A DNA stretch of 64,000 nt from Macrotis lagotis (lineage: Eukaryota; Chordata; Mammalia; Peramelemorphia; Peramelidae). Within the stretch, counting starts at the first letter, position 1. Every line of letters begins with the position of its first letter. The stretch spans positions 227,759,157 to 227,823,156 of the forward strand of contig NC_133661.1 in assembly GCF_037893015.1 (NCBI RefSeq), read 5' to 3'. The notes under the pieces are model-generated. The model was not told the origin of the DNA. It searched no databases and was given only the letters and a program-made list of their open reading frames with translations. The translations under genes and the position numbers were made by a program. This document shows positions 37,380 through 48,450 of this stretch, one piece after another.

Positions 37380-38080
37380 ACTGGGGCACAGCTGCTGCTG
37401 CCACCATGCCACCATGCTGCCATGACTACCCACAGCTGCTACCGCTTACTACTATTACTACACCATGACTACCATGACTACCCACAGCTGCTACTGCTTA
37501 CTACTATTACTACATCATTACTACCATTACTACTGACAGCTGCTACTACTCTGCTACTACTACAACACTACCCTTACAACTAACAGCTGCTACTACTGCT
37601 ATTACTACTATTACTACATTACTAACAACAGCTGCTACTACTACCACTTGCTACTATTACTACACTACCATTACTACTAACAACAGCTACTACTACAACG
37701 CTACCATTACTACTGACAGCTACTACTACTCTACTACTACTACAACACTACCATTACTAACAGCTGCTACTACTACTACCACTTACTACTATTACTACAC
37801 TACCATTACTACTAGCAACAGCTTCTACTACTACTACTACAATACTACCATTACTACTGACAGCTACTACTACTATTACTACACCATTACTAAGAACAGC
37901 TGCTGCTACTACTATTATTACTACACTACCATTACTAACAGCTGCTACTATTACTACTATTGCTACACTGCCATTACTACTACTAACAGCTACTGCAACC
38001 TCTTCTTACTATTACTAGTTGTTACTATTAACAACTACTATCACTGCTACTACTACCACTAGCACTTCTTCCACCAACAC
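37380..38080. repeat. Degenerate (CTA/ATT/CTG)-type trinucleotide array with higher-order periodicity
   Basis: About 700 bases built almost wholly from CTA, ATT, CTG, CAC and ACA triplets. A recurring block of the form CCATTACTACTAACAGCTGC followed by CTACTACTA appears at least 13 times, with CAGCT recurring every 35-58 bases. It starts and ends abruptly against ordinary sequence. No ORF with a credible start uses it. Confidence 0.9.
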
Positions 38081-39439
38081 CCCCAAACATCTTTGGACTG
38101 CAGGGCTTCCTAGTAATCCTTTAATGGAGCTTATAAGTTAGCTAACTCTAACTCCCAGCAAATGGAGGATCAAAAGAGAATGTATTTTTTAAAAAAGCAC
38201 TTTTAAGGCTTAAAGCACCTTATGAAGGCTATTGTTATGTTTTTAAGTACAGTGAGTAAGCCACAAGATTTCACTTGGCCCAGAAGAACTATTGAGGCAC
38301 CTAGCAAAACTCAAAATGAAACTTATTTTTTGTTGGAGTCTCAGTGATTTAAAGAAAAACTGAAATAGCCAATTAATGATCTTTTAAAGTCCTTTATGTT
38401 GTTTGGCTGAATCTTCCAGACTCCCACTCAGTCTAATTCACCACAACTGTGTGACCCTTGGGCAAATCGGTTTACTTCTTTTTGTCTCAGTTTTAACATC
38501 CATCAAGTGAGGAAAAATAATGGTATTTATTTCCCTGGAAGGGTATGAAGGATCAAATGTGATAATTTGAAAAGTGCTTTATAAACTTAAAAACCCTCTA
38601 ATATTATCCTTGTTAAGTTTATGAGATAATTAGTGACAACTGAGAAGCACTGGATTTGGGGTCATGACATACATGTGGCTGTTTCTAAAAACCTCGGTGC
38701 CCTTGAATAAATCACCCATCGGAGACCTGTATTCTCATCCATAAACTGAAGAGGTTTTTCTAAATAATCTCTAAAATATCAGTTTCTCAAAATTTCATCA
38801 GTTTCTATTGTGCTTGAAAGAAAACCTGAGCTGCAAGGCTCAAAATAATTGCAGATGACTACAAAAGTAAGTCTGCCTGGGACTCACTGGTACCCTCATC
38901 CTGGGGTCGGAGATCAAGTGCTGCCATGGAACCTCTTCTCTCCCATCAGCTCCTTCCCTTCTCCAAGGCACATTGGCCCCATTCATCCATACCAGTCCTA
39001 AAGGATTGAGCTCCTCAGTGTAGACAGCAGGGGAGAGGGGGGAAGAGGAATGTACTCCTTTATAACCTACTTCCAAATCATTTCAGACTCATTGCATTTA
39101 GAGGTAAGAAAAGGCTCTTAGAAACCATCTACTTAACAGAGGAGGTCCAGAGAAGCCAGGCCCAAGTTGGTAGATGGGGATCTGAACTGAGATCCAGCAC
39201 CCGCCCGGTCTCTGGGAGTTTGCTTTGCTGGCTTGATTTAAACTGCAGGAAAAGCCTATGATAACAAATCAGCTTCATTCCAGATCTTTCCTTCTATCTC
39301 AGTCATCAAATGATGCTCATGTGTGCCTACATGGGAGGGTTTTTTAACTGTTTTGCATGTTTTATTAACATTCTTCCCACTCTGCCAAAGTGCTTCGTAC
39401 AAAGCTCAGTAAAATCCATTGAATGAAATCACACACAGT
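38081..39439. other. Intergenic spacer between the CpG blocks, nothing coding seen
   Basis: AT-rich again. Traces of CORE-SINE at 38400-38600 ('tgtgacccttgggcaaatcgg'). A MIR-like trace lies at 39095-39200. No recognised exon. Confidence 0.5.
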
Positions 39440-39767
39440 CCTTCACAGGTTCCAAACCTACCAGAGGACGGAGGTCCGAGCACTCCGGGGCCCAGCTGTG
39501 CCGATTGCCCTCCCCAAGCAGGGACGCTAAAAGGGAAGAAAGTGGGAGGAGCTAAAAGAAGGCCCACTAGGCAAACCGGCACGCCGCGGGTCCCGGATGC
39601 TTTCTCTAGGGCGAGGGGGCGTGGCCAGGCGGCAAGAACGTGACCAATGGGAACTCAGGCTTGGCATGACGCGAGCGGCCGCTGTCCAATAAGCGGCCCG
39701 TCGGCGTTGCTAGGCGGCAGTTGGCTTTCTTTTTTTGTCGAGAAGTTGTTGCCCCGGACTCCCCGAG
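39440..39767. promoter_or_regulatory. Putative divergent TDP1/EFCAB11 promoter, CpG-rich
   Basis: The GC- and CpG-rich block rises sharply from AT-rich flanks and runs into EFCAB11 exon 1. It contains CCAAT boxes at 39644-39648 and 39686-39690, a CRE-like half site TGACGCG at 39667-39673, a GGGGGCGTGG KLF/Sp-type box at about 39615 and a GTTGCTAGG element at 39706. There is no TATA box. This layout (NF-Y, CRE and GC boxes) is usual for housekeeping divergent promoters. Use for EFCAB11 is strongly implied by position. Use for TDP1 is inferred from human gene order and from a CTG|GTAGGT donor on the minus strand at 39462/39461. Confidence 0.7.
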
Positions 39768-39842
39768 ATGTTCGCCGCAGAGCTCCGAGCCGGCTGCCGC
39801 GGACGTGAAGCCCGGCCCTGGGACAGACGGAGATGGGTGCAA
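39768..39842 (+). CDS. EFCAB11: EFCAB11 coding exon 1
   Basis: ATG at 39768 in the context CCCGAGATGT. The donor is CAA|GTAGGT at 39843. Frame is open upstream of the ATG, but the family start MF at this position fits. The exon sits in CpG-rich DNA with two CCAAT boxes 78-124 bases upstream of the ATG. Confidence 0.94.
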
Positions 39843-40332
39843 GTAGGTCCCTGGAGGCGGACTCGGGAGGACTGTGCGGAGGGAACTCGACCCTGGACTA
39901 GGCTGGACCGGTCCGGGGCCCGCCGCGCGGAGAGGAGGGCTTAAGAGCTCCTCCAGCCATGAAAAGTGCCCGAAGGGCTTTCCAGAGTCCTAGTGGCCGG
40001 ACGCGCAGAGGAAGGAGAGAGCTGAGGCCGCTAGCTATTCCGTGGGAAAAGGAAAGGAAAGGAACTCCGGCTGTGCTTGGAGAAGAGACACAACAAAGGC
40101 ATATCCACGACCCCCGCCCTCCCGCACCCGCCTTCCAATAAGGCCAATTTTATCTACTGGGGACTGTGATCTTGAGCAAAGAAGCCTCAGTTCCCTCCTC
40201 TGTGAAATGGGAATAATAATAATAATAACACCGACCTTCTAGAGTTATGGAAAAAATAAGATAACAGTTGTAAAGCTTCTTGCAAACCTTGGAATCCAAA
40301 ATACATTCTTCTTCTTCTTCTTCTTCTTCTTC

Positions 40333-40368
<36 letters not shown>

Positions 40369-41799
40369 CTAAATTTACTAGAATAGTGAATGGCACCAGA
40401 GGGGAGTAGAGACCCCATAGTCACTAGCTTATGACTTTTTTTAGACACAAAGTGGCAAAAACTTACTATTTAAAATTAAATATAAAATACAATTTTCTCC
40501 AAACATTGTTAAAAATTAACTATAGAATGATTTTTTTCAAGTGCTGCTCCTAATCTTCACCCACATCTTGATCCTAGTATAGTGCTTTGTACACAATAGG
40601 TATCCTTAATAAATGTTAAATTGAATTTATCCATCCTAATCCTAAAAGGAGGAAAAACTTCATTTTTAGAACTTATTATTGAAGAAAGGAGCCCTTGACT
40701 ATCTCCCCTTTTTCCTTTAAGTTTCTGATTCCCTTTTCTTTTTTTTTCTTTTTTGATTTTTGCCAGACAAAAGGGCTTAAGTGACTTGCCCAAGGTCACA
40801 CAGCTAGGTAATTATTAAGTGTCTGATTCTGGACTGAGTCCTCCTGACTCCAAGGCGGATGCTCTATCCACTGAACCACCTAGTGAAGTACAATATCAAC
40901 GTTTGTGAAATTCCTATATAGAAAGGAGTCCCAACATCCTTCTGGGCCCTGAGAAATTCCTTAGAAATACAAATTTGGGGGCAGCTAGGTGGCACAGTAC
41001 ATAGAGCACCAGCCCTGGAGTCAGGAGTACCTGAGTTCAAATCCAGCCTCAGACACTTAATAATCACTTAGCTGTGTGGCCTTGGGAAAGCCACTTAACC
41101 CATTGCCTTGCAAAAACTAAAAATTTGGCTAGGTGCCTTTGGATCTGAAAATAATCTGATAAGACCCAAGTACTTGACCCTGGGGGTCACAGAAATACTA
41201 TAAAATTGTTTGAAGATTCACAAAGCACCCTTGTCAACATAATCATCTTGCTGTATCTGTTAAATTCCAGGACTGCCTCCTCCTTCCTTAAACCTGTGGG
41301 AAGCCCATGAATATGTGACTCCCTCCATCTCAGGAAATATGTTCAAAGACCCTGACCCTTTCCCACTCTGTCTATACAGAACCCTATATTTACATAGGAT
41401 AAGACAATCTTTGCATCTGTATCTTGCCTGCTCTCAGTATCTCCCCCCCAAAAAACCCACTATAAAAACCTTATCCCTTGAACACTCAGGGACTGTCTGA
41501 TTTGGGCACTCTTCATCCCCAGTAAGTCCCTGGGAAATAAAGATCTCCAGACTTATCAACTTCTGATCTTTCTTGTTCTTTGGGTTCAGCACTAGCTGCC
41601 CCTTGATTCCCTTTCAGGGATCAAATTCAAATTCAATTATACAAAAATTAAAAAGCTAGTCATAGTTCTGTTGCTCTCACTAAATATATTTAACATTCTC
41701 TAGGTATTTGAAGCGTGTGATGAAGATAAAAAAGGCTATCTAAGCAGAGAAGACTTTAAAGTTGCTGTGGTAATGCTGTTTGGGTACAAACCTTCAAAG
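39768..41799 (+). CDS. EFCAB11: EFCAB11, EF-hand calcium-binding domain protein 11, 5' end (two coding exons)
   Basis: Exons 39768-39842 (75 nt, 25 codons) and 41704-41799 (96 nt, 32 codons) join in phase 0. They give a 57-residue N-terminus that reads MFAAELRAG...RRRWVQ-VFEACDEDKKGYLSRED...MLFGYKPSK. This matches the known start of EFCAB11, a small (about 160 residue) EF-hand protein of poorly known function. Residues 31-42 form an EF-hand-like loop (D-x-D-x-K-G...D): acidic at positions 1 and 3, but Lys at 5 and Asp rather than Glu at 12, so calcium binding is uncertain. Exon 3 and later exons were not found up to 64000, so intron 2 exceeds 22 kb. The gene lies head-to-head with TDP1, as in human. 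Confidence 0.94.
40303..40368. repeat. Compound (CTT)n(ATT)n microsatellite
   Basis: Nine or so CTT units run into about eleven ATT units. The poly-Ile/poly-Asn open frames here are artefacts. It lies in EFCAB11 intron 1. Confidence 0.97.
40740..40892 (-). mobile_element. WSINE1-type CORE-SINE, antisense
   Basis: 'gccagacaaaagggcttaagtgac', 'cacacagctaggtaattattaag', 'gctctatccactgaaccacctag'. Confidence 0.9.
40977..41127 (+). mobile_element. WSINE1-type CORE-SINE with target-site duplication
   Basis: 'ggggcagctaggtggcacag', 'gagttcaaatccag', full core, tail 'cttgcaaaaactaaaa'. 'aaatttgg' flanks both sides. Confidence 0.93.
41190..41612 (+). mobile_element. Candidate solo LTR in EFCAB11 intron 1
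   Basis: Promoter/polyadenylation layout of a class-I-type LTR: CTATAAAAACC at 41460-41470, AATAAA at 41536-41541 about 75 bases later, then a T-rich 'ctgatctttcttgttctttggg' stretch. The upstream segment is C-rich and could be U3. Edges and terminal TG/CA were not resolved and no second copy is in the window. Same strand as EFCAB11, ending about 90 bases before its exon 2. Confidence 0.5.
41704..41799 (+). CDS. EFCAB11: EFCAB11 coding exon 2 (first EF-hand)
   Basis: Acceptor ...cattctctag, donor TCAAAG|GTATAT, phase 0 at both ends. Encodes VFEACDEDKKGYLSRED and then FKVAVVMLFGYKPSK. A candidate solo LTR ends about 90-100 bases upstream of the acceptor. Confidence 0.95.
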
Positions 41800-42269
41800 G
41801 TATATTTTATTTTTTATTACTACATAGTAGTTTACAATCAGAATCTAAGAACATTACAGATTCTTAAGTATTTTTTATAAGTTACTACACTTACATGTCT
41901 AGTGAATAACTTTGCCTACCTTTTTAATAGCCAGTCATTTATTTAAAAAAAACCAAAATTTTATTGATTTTTTTTTTGATCATCTACATTGCTGAATGTT
42001 TCTTTCTCCCTGTCCTTGGAGAACAATTGAGTAAAAACAAAAGTGTAAAGAAAGGAAAAAAGTGGGAAAAAACCTGACATCATTTTGAGTATTCTATGTC
42101 AATAGGCCTTCATCTCTGCAAATAGAGTGGGAAGATGCCTCTTCATACCTCTTTTATGGGGGCCAACCTTGGTCATAGCATTTTATCTCAGTTGTTACAT
42201 TATTTTTCTTTAAGTTTACATTTCTGTAGTAATTTTGTTGGTGTTTTCCTGGTTTTGTTTAATTTATCA

Positions 42270-42655
42270 GTTTTTATGTCTTCCCTTGCTTCTCTGGATT
42301 CATCATATTTATTGTTCCATAGAAAACAGTAATATGCCATTACATTTAAGTATCATCCTGTTTGACTGTTCTTTGATAAGAGGATATCTAATTTATTTCC
42401 AATTCTTTGTTACCAAAAAACCAAATGTGCTGCTATAAATATGTTTGTGTATGTGGAACCTTTCATTTAATCACTGACCTCAGGAATCTCCCAGGAAAAA
42501 AGGATGTAAGATTTTATTCACTTTCTTTGCTTAGCTTTAGATCCAAAACTATATCATTTCCCCAAATCATCCATAATGCACTAGTATATTCATCTTTCCA
42601 CATCCCTTCTGACATTCCTATCTTTTGTCACCATGGGGAGTTTGTTTTATTTTGC
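42270..42655 (-). mobile_element. L1 3'-end fragment, antisense
   Basis: Complement of the L1 3' segment: 'gttccatagaaaacagtaatatgcc', 'tccaattctttgttaccaaaaaacc', 'tgctgctataaatatgtttg'. Diverged. Confidence 0.7.
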
Positions 42656-42659
42656 ATGT

Positions 42660-43580
42660 CTTTTTTTAACTTAAAAAAATTAATTTTTTTTAAGCTCTAA
42701 ATTCTCTTCCTTTCTCCTTTCCTCCCTAACCCACACTAGAATAGGCCACCATTTGACACAGGCATCTCTAACACATATAGAGATATTGGTGCATATATAT
42801 GTGTAAAATACATCTATTTATCAGTTCTTTCTTTGGAGGTGGATAGAATAGGTCTTTTATAGTTGATTTGAACATTTATTTTACTCATAATAGTTTAGTC
42901 ACTCTTTGAGCAGTATTGTTGTTACTGTATCCAATGTTCTCTGTTCTTTTCATTTCACTTTTCATTATTTCATGTCTTTCCATTTTTTAAAATTAATTTT
43001 AATTTTTTTAGGTTTTTGCAAGGCAAATGGGGTTAAGTGGCTTGCCCAAGGCCACACAGCTAGGTAATTATTAAGTATCTGAGGCCTGATTTCAACCCAG
43101 GTACTCCTGATTCCGGGGCCGGTGTTTTATCCACTGTGCCACCTAGCCACCCCTTTAAAATTAATTTTAATTTAATTTAATTGTTAAGTTTTCTCCTTTC
43201 TACCTTACTTCCCCCCATCCCAGGATAGCAAATAATTTTATATAGGTTATACATGTATAAAAATCAATGTGATCATCATTTGATCTTAAAGCACAGTAAT
43301 ATTCCATCACAATTATATATCTTCACATGATTCATTTGATAGGCATCTCTTCAATTTCCAGTTCTTTGCTACCACAATATAAGTATTTTTGAACATGTGG
43401 GTTCTTTTCCTCTTTATCTAATTATCTTGGGAAACAGACCTCATGGTGGTATGTGCTGGATCACAGGGTATTCAAATTTTATAACTGAGCAGAATTCCAT
43501 AGTTATCTTCAAAATAGTTGAATCTATTCACAGTTCCACCAACATTGTATTTATTTGCATATATTTCTTTTAAAATTTTT
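42660..43580 (-). mobile_element. L1 3'-end fragment, antisense, interrupted by a SINE
   Basis: 3' UTR-like part at 42690-42990 ('ttctcttcctttctcctttcc', 'gtactgtatccaatgttctctg'). It continues after the SINE at 43160-43560 ('cacagtaatattccatcac', 'ccagttctttgctaccac', 'cacagttccaccaacattg'), the last being the antisense of the ORF2 C-terminal region. Confidence 0.72.
43003..43158 (-). mobile_element. WSINE1-type CORE-SINE, antisense, with target-site duplication
   Basis: 'taggtttttgcaaggcaaatggggtt' to 'ccactgtgccacctagccacccc'. Flanked by 'aaaattaattttaattt' on both sides (about 42988 and 43157). Confidence 0.95.
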
Positions 43581-45139
43581 AAAATTTAGATTTAGAATAT
43601 TTTTCATATAGTTAATAGTAGTTCACAGTTCTTTTTCTTATTGATATTTTATTTTTTCAGTTACATGTTACTAAAGCTTTTCAGCATTCTTTCAAATGCA
43701 ACTTTTTAGGTTACACAATTTTCTTCTACCCTTCTTTCCCAGCTGCTTCCTCTCAGCAGTGACTGAACATTGTACATATTATTTGTGTTTAACATGTTTA
43801 CATATTAATCAATTTTTGTCTGAGGAATTAGGACTAAGGAAAAAGAAAGAAAACCATGGGGTCAGAAAGAAAAACATAATAGAAATTTTTCATGTTCATT
43901 CAGATTCTGCTTTTGTTTTGTTTTTTTCTTTGTCTGGATGTGGATCTGCCAAGGTTGTCCTAGCTTTCTGAACTACTGAGAGGAGCTGCATCCATCCTAG
44001 TTGATGAATTCACAGTTAATGTGTACAGTGTTCTCATGGTTCTGCTCCCTTCTCTCAGGATCAGTTATTATAGTTCTTTTCATGCTTCTCTAGAGTTCTA
44101 CTACTCATAGTTTCTTATAGAAAAATAGTATTCCATAACATTCATATACCATAACTTGTTCAGCCATTCCCCAGTTGATGGGCATCCTCTCAATTTATAA
44201 TTCTTTACCACCACAAAAAGAACTGGTATGAATATTTTGGAACATGTGGGACTTTGCCCATCTTTTATGATTTCTTCTGGATATAGAATTAGTATTGGTA
44301 TTATTGGGTCAGAGAATATGATCAGTTTTATTGCTTGTTGGAAATAGTTCCATATTGCTTTATAGAATGTTTGGATTAGTTCACAACTCCACCAACAGTG
44401 CATTAATGTCCCAGTCCTCCCACAACCTCTTCAACATTGATCACTTTTCCCTTTTTGTTAATCTTGACCAGTCTGATACTTGAGAGGTGTTGCCTCATGG
44501 TTGTTTTAATTTGCATTTCTCTAATCAGTAATGATTTGGAATGTCTTTTCAAATGATTATATATAACTTTACTTTCTTGGTTTCAAAACTGCCTGTTCAT
44601 ATACTTTGACCATTTATCAACTAGAGAATGACTGGTAATCTTATAAATTTGATTCAGTTTTCTATTTTAGAAATAAGACCTTTATCAGAACCTCTAGCTG
44701 TGAAAATTGTTTCCCAGATTTCTGTTTTCCTTCTAATTTTGGGAGCATTGGTTTTACTGGTACAACAACTTTTTTATTTTAATATAATCAAAACTCATTC
44801 ATTTTGAAATTTATAGTATACTTTTGTTTGGTCATGAATTTCTCCCTTTTTTCATAAATGTGATAGAGTACTTCTCGATCTGTGATTTGGTCTATGGTAT
44901 TACCTTTTATGTCTAAATCCTATACCCATTTTGACTTTATTTTGATGTAGGGGGTGAGATATGAGTCTATTAGTTACTGCCATACTATTTTCCAATTTTC
45001 TCAACAATTTTTGTCAAATAGAGAGCTCTTATCCCAAAAGCTAATGTCTTTGAGTTTGAGATTACAATAGTCATTTGCTGCTGTTCCTTTTATATCTATC
45101 CTAATCCACTGGTCCATTATTCTGTTTCTTAACCAGTTT

Positions 45140-45308
45140 TTTTTTTAGATTTTTTTTTTTTTTTAGATTTTGCAAGGCAATGGGGTTAAGTGGCTTGCCC
45201 AAGGCCACACAGCTAGGTAATTATTAAGTGTCTGAGGTCGTATTTGAACCCAGGTACTCCTGACTCCAAGGCCGGTGCTCTATCCACTGCGCTACCTAGC
45301 TTCCCCCT
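45140..45308 (-). mobile_element. WSINE1-type CORE-SINE in L1, antisense
   Basis: T-rich tail, 'ttgcaaggcaatggggttaagtgg', 'gtgctctatccactgcgctacctagc'. 'tcttaacca' flanks both sides as target-site duplication. Confidence 0.94.
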
Positions 45309-45389
45309 CTTAACCAATTTTGATGACAGACTGCTGCTTAGTAGTATAGTTTTAAATCAGCTACAGCTCACCAGTTGTCTTAATATTCT

Positions 45390-45543
45390 TTTTTTAAAAT
45401 TTTATTTAAGGATATGGGGTCAAGTGACTTGACCAAGGTCACACAGCTAGGCAAATATTTAGTGTCTGAGGTCAAATTTGAACTCAGGTCCTCCTGACTC
45501 CAGGTCTGGTGCTCTATCCACTGAGCCATCTGGCTGCCCCCTT
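45390..45543 (-). mobile_element. WSINE/CORE-SINE in L1, antisense
   Basis: 'ttaaggatatggggtcaagtgac', 'gctctatccactgagccatctgg', 'ctgcccc'. More diverged than the copy at 45140. 'atattctt' near 45382 and 'gatattcttgacc' at 45549 may be the duplication. Confidence 0.88.
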
Positions 45544-47029
45544 CCTTTGATATTCTTGACCTTTGTTGTTCCAGGTGAATTTTGTTAGTATTTTTTGGTA
45601 AGATAGTTATATGATAGTTTGATTAGTTGTTTAGATCTTCCTTTATTTGTGTGAAAATTGTTTTATAATTATGTCCATACATTTTCTGGGTATGTCTTGG
45701 GAGGTAGATTGCATTCCTTTTCCTGTTGGTTGATTTTACTTTTTAATGAGTTATATTCTTTTTCAAGTTGGTTATTTTTATTTTTAAAGGAATTGATTTC
45801 TTTGGTCATTTTTTCATAATTTTCCTGTATGACCCTCATTTCTTTTTTCCATTTTTTCTTCTTCTTCTCTCTGGTTTTTAAATTCCTTTTCAAGGTCTTC
45901 TTTGAGTATTTCAATTTGAGTTCAATTCATAGATTCCTTTGAGACTTCCCATGTAGGTAATTTATCACTGCTTTTTTCTACTGAGTTTTATCATCTCCAT
46001 TTGCATAGTGGATTTCTATAGAAAGTGTTCTTTGGTTTTTTGTTTTTTGTTGGGTTTTTTTTTTTTTTTGGCTAATCAGACTTTTTGTACTGAGACTGGG
46101 GGTCTGATCCCTGGCTTACTGCTGGCCAAAATGTTGCCCATGCAACCCAAACATTGCCTGTGTAGAGGTTTCTTTCTTCCATTATGTCCAGACTCTGCCT
46201 ATGCAGGGATTTATTCCCAAACCAGTTTTGACTTTTGCCCCAGTGTTCCCAGGTTCAGTCTTTGTCTGAGATTGGGACCCTCCCTGTTGGCTTGTTATCT
46301 TACTTCTGGGATCTGTGCTACTATCTAACTGCTGAGACCTGGGCTGCTCTTTGGCTAAAAGCCTTCAACTGGTTTTCTCACTCTGTCACCTAGCCAGTCT
46401 TTACTTCCCCTTTTCCCTAAAGAGAAAAATCCTCACTGAGGATACTCCAGGATGTCTATAGTTGAAAACTTGTTTGATTTGTTTCTTTTTTTTGGTGGGA
46501 TCTGTAGCTTTAATGTCTGTGTAGAGACTTCATTTTACTTTTTGTATGGGAAAACTCGAGAAGCATGCTAGCTTCACAGCATCTTGGCTCCAACCCATTC
46601 TTTTCCTTTAATAAGACATTCTGTCCCTTGTCCCTTGACCTAGGTATTTTCTCTGTCTTCCAAACCTCCCTCCTCTTCTCTGCTTCCTGGCTTCCCTTAA
46701 GTTCTGACTAATATCCTAATTTCCACAGTCAGTCTTTCCCATATCTTTTAATTATACTGCCATCCCTCTGCTAATCATCTCCAATTTGTCCTCTATTTAG
46801 CATATTTGGTATGTATCTGTTTGCTTGCCCCCCCCCCATCAAATTATTTACTCCTTAAGGGCTGGAACTATCTTTTGCCTTTCTTTGTATTCCCAGGACT
46901 TAAATAATAGGAATTTAATAATTTCTTTCTGTTTGACTAACAAGAGACCCCAAGAACAACCCATATGGGACATTTCCCATTAGTGGGCAAGACCTGTCTT
47001 TGAATCCAACAAAGGAGATTAAGCAGGTA

Positions 47030-48450
47030 TGATCAGATGGGCAGGAAAAGAAGCTGGGGAAGGAAATATATCTTGAAAATAATAAGGTTAGAGACTAACT
47101 AGGAGAAGATCAACAGTATCAGAGGAGACATGGAGGTCAAGAAGGATAAGATTGTGAAAGAGTTGGCAGCTAAGACATCAGTAACTTTGGAGAAGGTAAG
47201 TTCAGTTAAATGATGAGGTTGGAAACCAGACTGCTAAGAGTTATTAAGAATAGAGTGATATAAAAAGAAATAAAGGTATCAGTGGCCTTCTCTCCTTCCT
47301 TATTTTGGATTCCCTTCTCATTCAGAGATGGGTTTTTTTTCAAGGAGTTTAGCTGCAAAGGGGAGGGGAAATATAGGATGATAGCTAGCAGAGATGGTGA
47401 GGGGTTTTGGGACGGAAGAATTTGTTTCTTTCTTTTAATGGTTTGGAAAGACATGAGTATTTGTAGGGATCAAGGAAACAGTAACTAAAGGTTGACAATT
47501 AGTGTAAGAGTGAGTAAAATATCAGGGACAATCTGTTAGAGAAGACAGTTTGGAATGGAAGTAGAGAAGTTTGCCCTGGCAAGAAGAAGACCAACTCTCC
47601 TCTCTTTTTTGTGAGACAGGTAAAGGTGGTGATGGTAGATGATAACTGAGTTAAGTGAGATGAAGATGGGAGCAGTAGGAGCTTTCATTGAATGGATGGT
47701 TTCAAATATTAAGAAAGATTCCCAACCTAGTATTTAGGTGCTATGGTAGGAAAAATGATAAGGATTGGAAACCCATTTTTGCAAGTGACTCACTTTTGAG
47801 GGTTAATTGATTAAGGAAGTATAAAAGGATTTCTTTTATGCCTTGAAGACCCTGTTGAAATTTTTTAACATACATTTGTAATAGACCAAAATAGGAGGAT
47901 TATGTGATTTTTCTCCAGTTTCATTCAGTAGCACATGTATAGGAGTAAAGGTGGCAGAGGGTGGGCATTAACAAAGATTTGAGTTTGGCAAGTTATAATG
48001 GACAGTAAGACAAGGGGGCCAGAGAGTCAAACCAGAGAGCAATGTAGAGACAAAACAGATGCCATCATTGGTCAAATCAGGGAAGGAAGGAGAGTGTAGC
48101 CAGTATAAGGGTTATAATCTGGGAAGAAACCAAGCAGTAGTAGGATTAGAGGTCATGTTGAGAATGAAGGTAGAGGGAAAGATATCAGAGAAAAAAAATT
48201 TTAGAGTTTATAAACAACAATGTGGAACATTTGTGGGTACTGGGAAAGTCAAGAGTAGAGGAGAGATTAAGTGAGAGATGTAGAAATAGCAAGATTTGGG
48301 AACTAATTGGCTATATAAGGAAGGGAGAAAAAGAATGAAGGATAACATTCAAGTTCTGAATCTGCACGAGTGAAAGAATGGTGGTACCCTGTATAGAAAT
48401 AAGGAAAACTTCAAGAGGGAGAAGTTTTCCTGAATAACAATGTGATGAAG
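47030..48450 (-). mobile_element. L2/CR1-like LINE, antisense, very degenerate
   Basis: The complement carries recognisable RT-upstream landmarks of the same LINE seen at 55664-56640: on the plus strand 'gatcaacagtatcagagg', 'tcaagaaggataag', 'aaccagactgc', 'gagtttagctgcaaaggg' and, further 3', 'tcattcagtagcacatgtataggagt'. Reading frames are destroyed. It extends weakly to about 48450. Confidence 0.65.

Larger units (their letters stand above)
43640..46592 (-). mobile_element. L1 with ORF1-to-ORF2 internal deletion, antisense
   Basis: Read on the minus strand. The 5' end at about 46592 is GGAGCCAAGATGCTGTGAAG, an L1 5' end with a YY1-like AAGATG. A 5' UTR of about 650 bases follows, then an ORF1 coiled coil (open frame 45914-45669, rich in K/E/N/Q heptads). 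It passes directly into ORF2 C-terminal sequence (LIKLSYNYLTKKY near 45600), then ORF2 tail (STGEWLNKLWYMNVMEYYFSIRN at about 44130) and the 3' UTR to about 43640. The ORF1 C-terminal half and all of the endonuclease and most of the RT are missing. Two SINEs interrupt it. Confidence 0.85.

Noticed and set aside
37380..38080. CRISPR-like array or coding repeat protein
   Set aside because: Vertebrate context, irregular spacing, no unique spacers, and no start codon or splice support for a reading frame.
40187..40448. Poly-Ile/Arg and poly-Asn/Lys frames
   Set aside because: Direct translation of the (CTT)n(ATT)n microsatellite.
46008..46328. 106-codon plus-strand frame with a signal-peptide-like Leu/Phe start and many cysteines
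   Set aside because: It lies antisense within the 5' UTR of the L1 at 43640-46592, and the hydrophobic start comes from the T-rich tract.
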